Shown here one piece after another: positions 61,503 to 64,000 of a DNA stretch of 64,000 nt (positions are counted from its first letter, which is position 1; each line of letters opens with the position of its first letter). This DNA comes from Schaedlerella glycyrrhizinilytica_A. Its GTDB lineage: Bacteria > Bacillota > Clostridia > Lachnospirales > Lachnospiraceae. The stretch lies in NCBI RefSeq assembly GCF_042852765.1, contig NZ_AP031414.1; one strand, written 5' to 3'. Under the pieces are notes generated by a model, which saw only the letters and a list, made by a program, of their open reading frames with translations, made no database searches and was not told where the DNA came from. Position numbers and translations under genes: made by a program.

Positions 61503-62117
61503 ATGAAATTTATTTTTGTACACGGTATGGGACATACGGCAGCAAGTTGGGAAGAGACAATTTCATATATGAAAAATAAACAGGATATTGTATGCCCGGA
61601 TTTATCGGCGATCTTGAACGGAAAAGAAGCCAGTTATCCTAATTTATGTTCTGCATTTGCAGAATATTGCAATCAGTTTGAAGAGCAGATTCATCTATGC
61701 GGTCTCTCACTGGGAGGCGTCTTAGCGTTGGATTATTCTTTGAAGTTTCCCGAGAAAGTGAAGTCACTGGTTCTGATCGGCACCCCGCACAAAATACCGA
61801 AATTTATGCTCTCCGTTCAAAACGTGATTTTCCGTTTTTTCCCAAAATCCATGTTTGATGGTATGGTCTTTGATAAAAATGCAACCTCCGTATTGACAAA
61901 TTCCATGAGGGAACTGGATTTTACGGATAAAGTCAAAATGGTGCAATGTCCGACACTGGTACTATGCGGGGAAAAGGACAGCGCCAATAAGAAATCCGCA
62001 TATTATCTCGCAGAGAACATTCCACATGCAGAGTTGAAAGTGATAAAAAATACCGGACACATTGTGAATGAAGAGAATCCCAAAGGTTTGGCGGAGATTT
62101 TGGATTCCTGGAGATGA
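61503..62117 (+). CDS. alpha/beta hydrolase
   Basis: A 204-aa alpha/beta-fold hydrolase. The oxyanion HGMGH segment, nucleophile elbow CGLSLGG (S69), acidic residue in LCGEKDSANK and His in NTGHIVNEENP form the catalytic set. It has no signal peptide. The substrate is unknown. AAAAGGTGAG precedes ATG 61503; an in-frame GTG at 61494 is an alternative. Confidence 0.88.
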   Translation: MKFIFVHGMGHTAASWEETISYMKNKQDIVCPDLSAILNGKEASYPNLCSAFAEYCNQFEEQIHLCGLSLGGVLALDYSLKFPEKVKSLVLIGTPHKIPKFMLSVQNVIFRFFPKSMFDGMVFDKNATSVLTNSMRELDFTDKVKMVQCPTLVLCGEKDSANKKSAYYLAENIPHAELKVIKNTGHIVNEENPKGLAEILDSWR

Positions 62118-62200
62118 TTTTTAACCTTTCCTTTTTGAAAAATCTGCCGATAAAATATATAGGACTATGTATCGGAAAAATGGAGGAAAGGAGCAGGATC

Positions 62201-63265
62201 ATGAAAATTCAGGAAACAATTCCCAATGATTTTTCAACTCGAAATCTAGTGAGAACCAGATCGATTCAACCGGAAGAAAAGAGAACGAGAGAACTTTCTA
62301 CATCGGAAAAGTTGATGGAAGAATTGAGAAATAATTATAAAAATATTCAGTTTGATTTTGTTGATTTCAAAAATGATTCTCAACTGAAAGAATATGCGAT
62401 GTCGAAACCGGGAATGAATCATGTTGCGATCTCGAAAGAGTTACTGAATAAAATGGCAGAGGACGAAAAGCTGTATACAGAAGTAAAAGAAATTTTATCG
62501 TCACTATCGAAGTATCAAGAAAATTCTATGATAGAAGCTTATCTGTCAGGGAAGAAATTAAATGGAATGGGTTTGGTGCTTGACGAAAATGGAGAAGTCT
62601 CCAAATGGACGAATATGGAAGAAATTCCGGAAGAAACATACTGGATTCCAAAACATGAGACAGAATCGACGACATCATCCTTTTCTTCAACGACGGAAAA
62701 AAAGAATATATATGAGATTCCTTACAAATATTCACAAAGCCGTCATATGATGCGCCTTGCCAACGCAAAGAATGTTACAAGTGTCAGAGGTGTGATTGCG
62801 GCAAGTCAAAGTGAAATTGGAAAAGTAAAGTTGAAAATTTCAGATCCAAAAGAGGCGGCAGTCATCATACGGAAGATCAAAAATGTGATACGAAATGGGA
62901 ATATTAAAATTGCGAGGCTGCATAAGGAAGAACGATTGTTTCGAGCGGAACGTCTGGCGGAGAAACGAAAGAAAGCTGCGTTGGAACGTCAGTTGGCAGA
63001 GCAGCTCCGCAAAAAAAAGATTGCCCGTAAAGCGCAGGAACATTGTCAGACAGCCTCATTCGATGATATTTTTGGAAAACCGTCTGTAAATGACGAACGA
63101 TACAGGCAGATCAGTGAACAGTATGCGTCGGTTGCAGCATTAGGAGTGGGAGCGGCGTCGGTTTCGGCTTCGGCTGTAACAACGGTTCCGCAGACAGCAC
63201 TTACAGGCGGAAGTGGCGGGGAGATCAGTATTGTTTCCACAGGTGTCATTAATAGTAGTGTATAA
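62201..63265 (+). CDS. uncharacterised Lachnospiraceae-type protein (possibly DUF6033)
   Basis: A 354-aa protein that starts at ATG 62201 after GGAGGAAAGGAG. The N-terminal half is soluble and charged, with NDSQLKEYAMSKPGMNHVAISKELLNKM. It looks like a family of unknown function in Lachnospiraceae, possibly DUF6033, from memory only. A long Arg/Lys/Glu-rich helix (about 62880-63040) suggests a coiled coil, and the tail is Ala/Ser/Thr/Gly-rich. There is no signal peptide. A strong terminator follows. Confidence 0.65.
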   Translation: MKIQETIPNDFSTRNLVRTRSIQPEEKRTRELSTSEKLMEELRNNYKNIQFDFVDFKNDSQLKEYAMSKPGMNHVAISKELLNKMAEDEKLYTEVKEILSSLSKYQENSMIEAYLSGKKLNGMGLVLDENGEVSKWTNMEEIPEETYWIPKHETESTTSSFSSTTEKKNIYEIPYKYSQSRHMMRLANAKNVTSVRGVIAASQSEIGKVKLKISDPKEAAVIIRKIKNVIRNGNIKIARLHKEERLFRAERLAEKRKKAALERQLAEQLRKKKIARKAQEHCQTASFDDIFGKPSVNDERYRQISEQYASVAALGVGAASVSASAVTTVPQTALTGGSGGEISIVSTGVINSSV

Positions 63266-63269
63266 AAAG

Positions 63270-63319
63270 AATGCGTGCGTAAGAAACAACAAAAGGGTTT
63301 CTTACGCACGCATTTTTTC
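63270..63319 (+). terminator. strong rho-independent terminator
   Basis: AATGCGTGCGTAAGAAAC and GTTTCTTACGCACGCATT form a perfect 18-bp stem followed by TTTTT. Confidence 0.92.
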
Positions 63320-63388
63320 TCAGCAAGATCCACAGACCTTACATCGTCAATGTACAAAAGTGCGTTACGGATTCCGTCAATATCCATA

Positions 63389-63460
63389 ATAACGTTAAAA
63401 AAATAACGTTATATTTTTAACAAAAAAGTATTGACAAATAATTAACAAATGCATTATACT
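63389..63460 (+). promoter_or_regulatory. adhE promoter with Rex-like operator and a doubled palindrome
   Basis: TTGACA (63431-63436), 18-base spacer and TATACT (63455-63460) form the promoter. TTGACAAATAATTAACAA (63431-63448) matches 12 of 14 fixed positions of the clostridial Rex site TTGTTAAN4TTAACAA and overlaps the -35. Upstream, ATAACGTTA occurs twice (63389-63397, 63403-63411). Confidence 0.65.
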
Positions 63461-63516
63461 AAACACGTATTAAAGAAAAAGTTCCATTCATGAAAATGAT
63501 TCAGGAGGAAATGAAC

Positions 63517-64000
63517 ATGGCAAAGCAGAAAGAAGCGGCAGTTGTGCCGACAGTCGTAGATAGTGTAGAAACACTGGAAGCAAAAATGAAAGCAATGCGC
63601 GAGGCGCAGAAAGTTTTTGCAACATTTACACAGGAACAGGTAGATAAGATCTTTTATGAAGCTGCTATGGCGGCAAATAAACAGCGTATTCCGCTTGCAA
63701 AGATGGCAGTGGAAGAGACGCAGCGTGGTATCGTGGAAGATAAAGTCATCAAAAACCACTACGCAGCAGAATATATTTACAACGCATATAAGAGCACAAA
63801 GACATGTGGCGTGATCGAAGAGGACGAGGCATTCGGAATCAAAAAAGTTGCAGAGCCGATCGGTCTGGTGGCAGCAGTTATCCCGACAACAAACCCGACA
63901 TCCACAGCGATCTTCAAGACATTGATCTGTCTGAAGACAAGAAATGCGATCATCATCAGCCCGCATCCGGCTGCAAAAGCCTGCACGATCGCGGCAGCAA
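63517..64000 (+). CDS. adhE: bifunctional acetaldehyde-CoA/alcohol dehydrogenase AdhE, 5' part
   Basis: The first 161 codons of AdhE, which reduces acetyl-CoA to acetaldehyde and then ethanol to recycle NADH. The visible part is the aldehyde dehydrogenase domain: EAKMKAMREAQKVFATFTQE, then VAEPIGLVAAVIPTTNPTST and NAIIISPHPAAK. The gene continues past the window, so the iron-dependent alcohol dehydrogenase half is not seen and a single-domain acetaldehyde dehydrogenase remains possible. ATG 63517 has CAGGAGG 8 bases upstream. Rex control is likely. Confidence 0.9.
   Translation, partial: MAKQKEAAVVPTVVDSVETLEAKMKAMREAQKVFATFTQEQVDKIFYEAAMAANKQRIPLAKMAVEETQRGIVEDKVIKNHYAAEYIYNAYKSTKTCGVIEEDEAFGIKKVAEPIGLVAAVIPTTNPTSTAIFKTLICLKTRNAIIISPHPAAKACTIAAA

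Noticed and set aside
1..64000. CRISPR arrays or cas genes
   Set aside because: No regularly spaced direct repeats with unique spacers and no Cas-like protein were seen.

Overview
The window looks like a chromosomal segment of a low-to-mid GC, strictly anaerobic gut-type Clostridium relative, most likely in the Lachnospiraceae. The reasons are [FeFe]-hydrogenase maturation genes, a complete selenocysteine locus, a Clostridia-type S10-spc-alpha ribosomal operon with a KOW-protein gene, a bifunctional AdhE start and strong AGGAGG ribosome binding sites. The species cannot be fixed from the sequence alone.

Layout. 1-3000: the 3' part of a sensor histidine kinase and a CPBP membrane protease. 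2963-7350 (minus strand): hydF, hydG, hydE and a small hydrogenase-associated regulator, which build the H-cluster of [FeFe] hydrogenase; no hydrogenase structural gene is in view. 7732-12778: housekeeping and miscellaneous genes (TraX-like, acylphosphatase, proC, thioredoxin reductase, Rpn-type nuclease, RNA methyltransferase). 13159-21947: a glycan-use locus with ABC importer, GH43, a six-hairpin glycosidase, an AraC regulator and a GH4 enzyme. 22083-31240: a compact selenium locus with yedF, selD, selA, selB, a LysR regulator, a cysteine-desulfurase-like gene, yedE, a TusA-like gene, a DUF3343 gene and selC (tRNA-Sec). selD itself contains an in-frame UGA followed by a SECIS-like hairpin, so SelD is read here as a selenoprotein. 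31582-32623: an ECF sigma/anti-sigma pair.

About 32680-39280 is an AT-rich integrated element with Tn916-type integrase, excisionase, Rep/MobT-like protein, XRE regulator and Orf7/Orf8-like regulators, but no conjugation machinery. It resembles an integrative mobilizable element. Its cargo is a divergent pair: an N-terminal-nucleophile (choloylglycine hydrolase-like) amidase and a TetR regulator, with two copies of a palindromic operator exactly at the two promoters. Then come two secreted lipoproteins (39435-43489).

43732-60410 is the S10-spc-alpha superoperon with a long structured leader. Its spacers hold a family of palindromic repeats and, between rpmJ and rpsM, a highly structured spacer of about 400 nt that I cannot assign. 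map is missing from its usual place after adk. The window ends with three envelope or unknown genes and the 5' end of adhE behind a Rex-like operator.

Most notable items: a 96-bp palindromic repeat inserted in frame in hydF, with a 95-bp second copy beside selC; the selenoprotein SelD; the structured rpmJ-rpsM spacer; repeat copies in the ribosomal operon whose stems co-vary; and the TetR/amidase cargo module.
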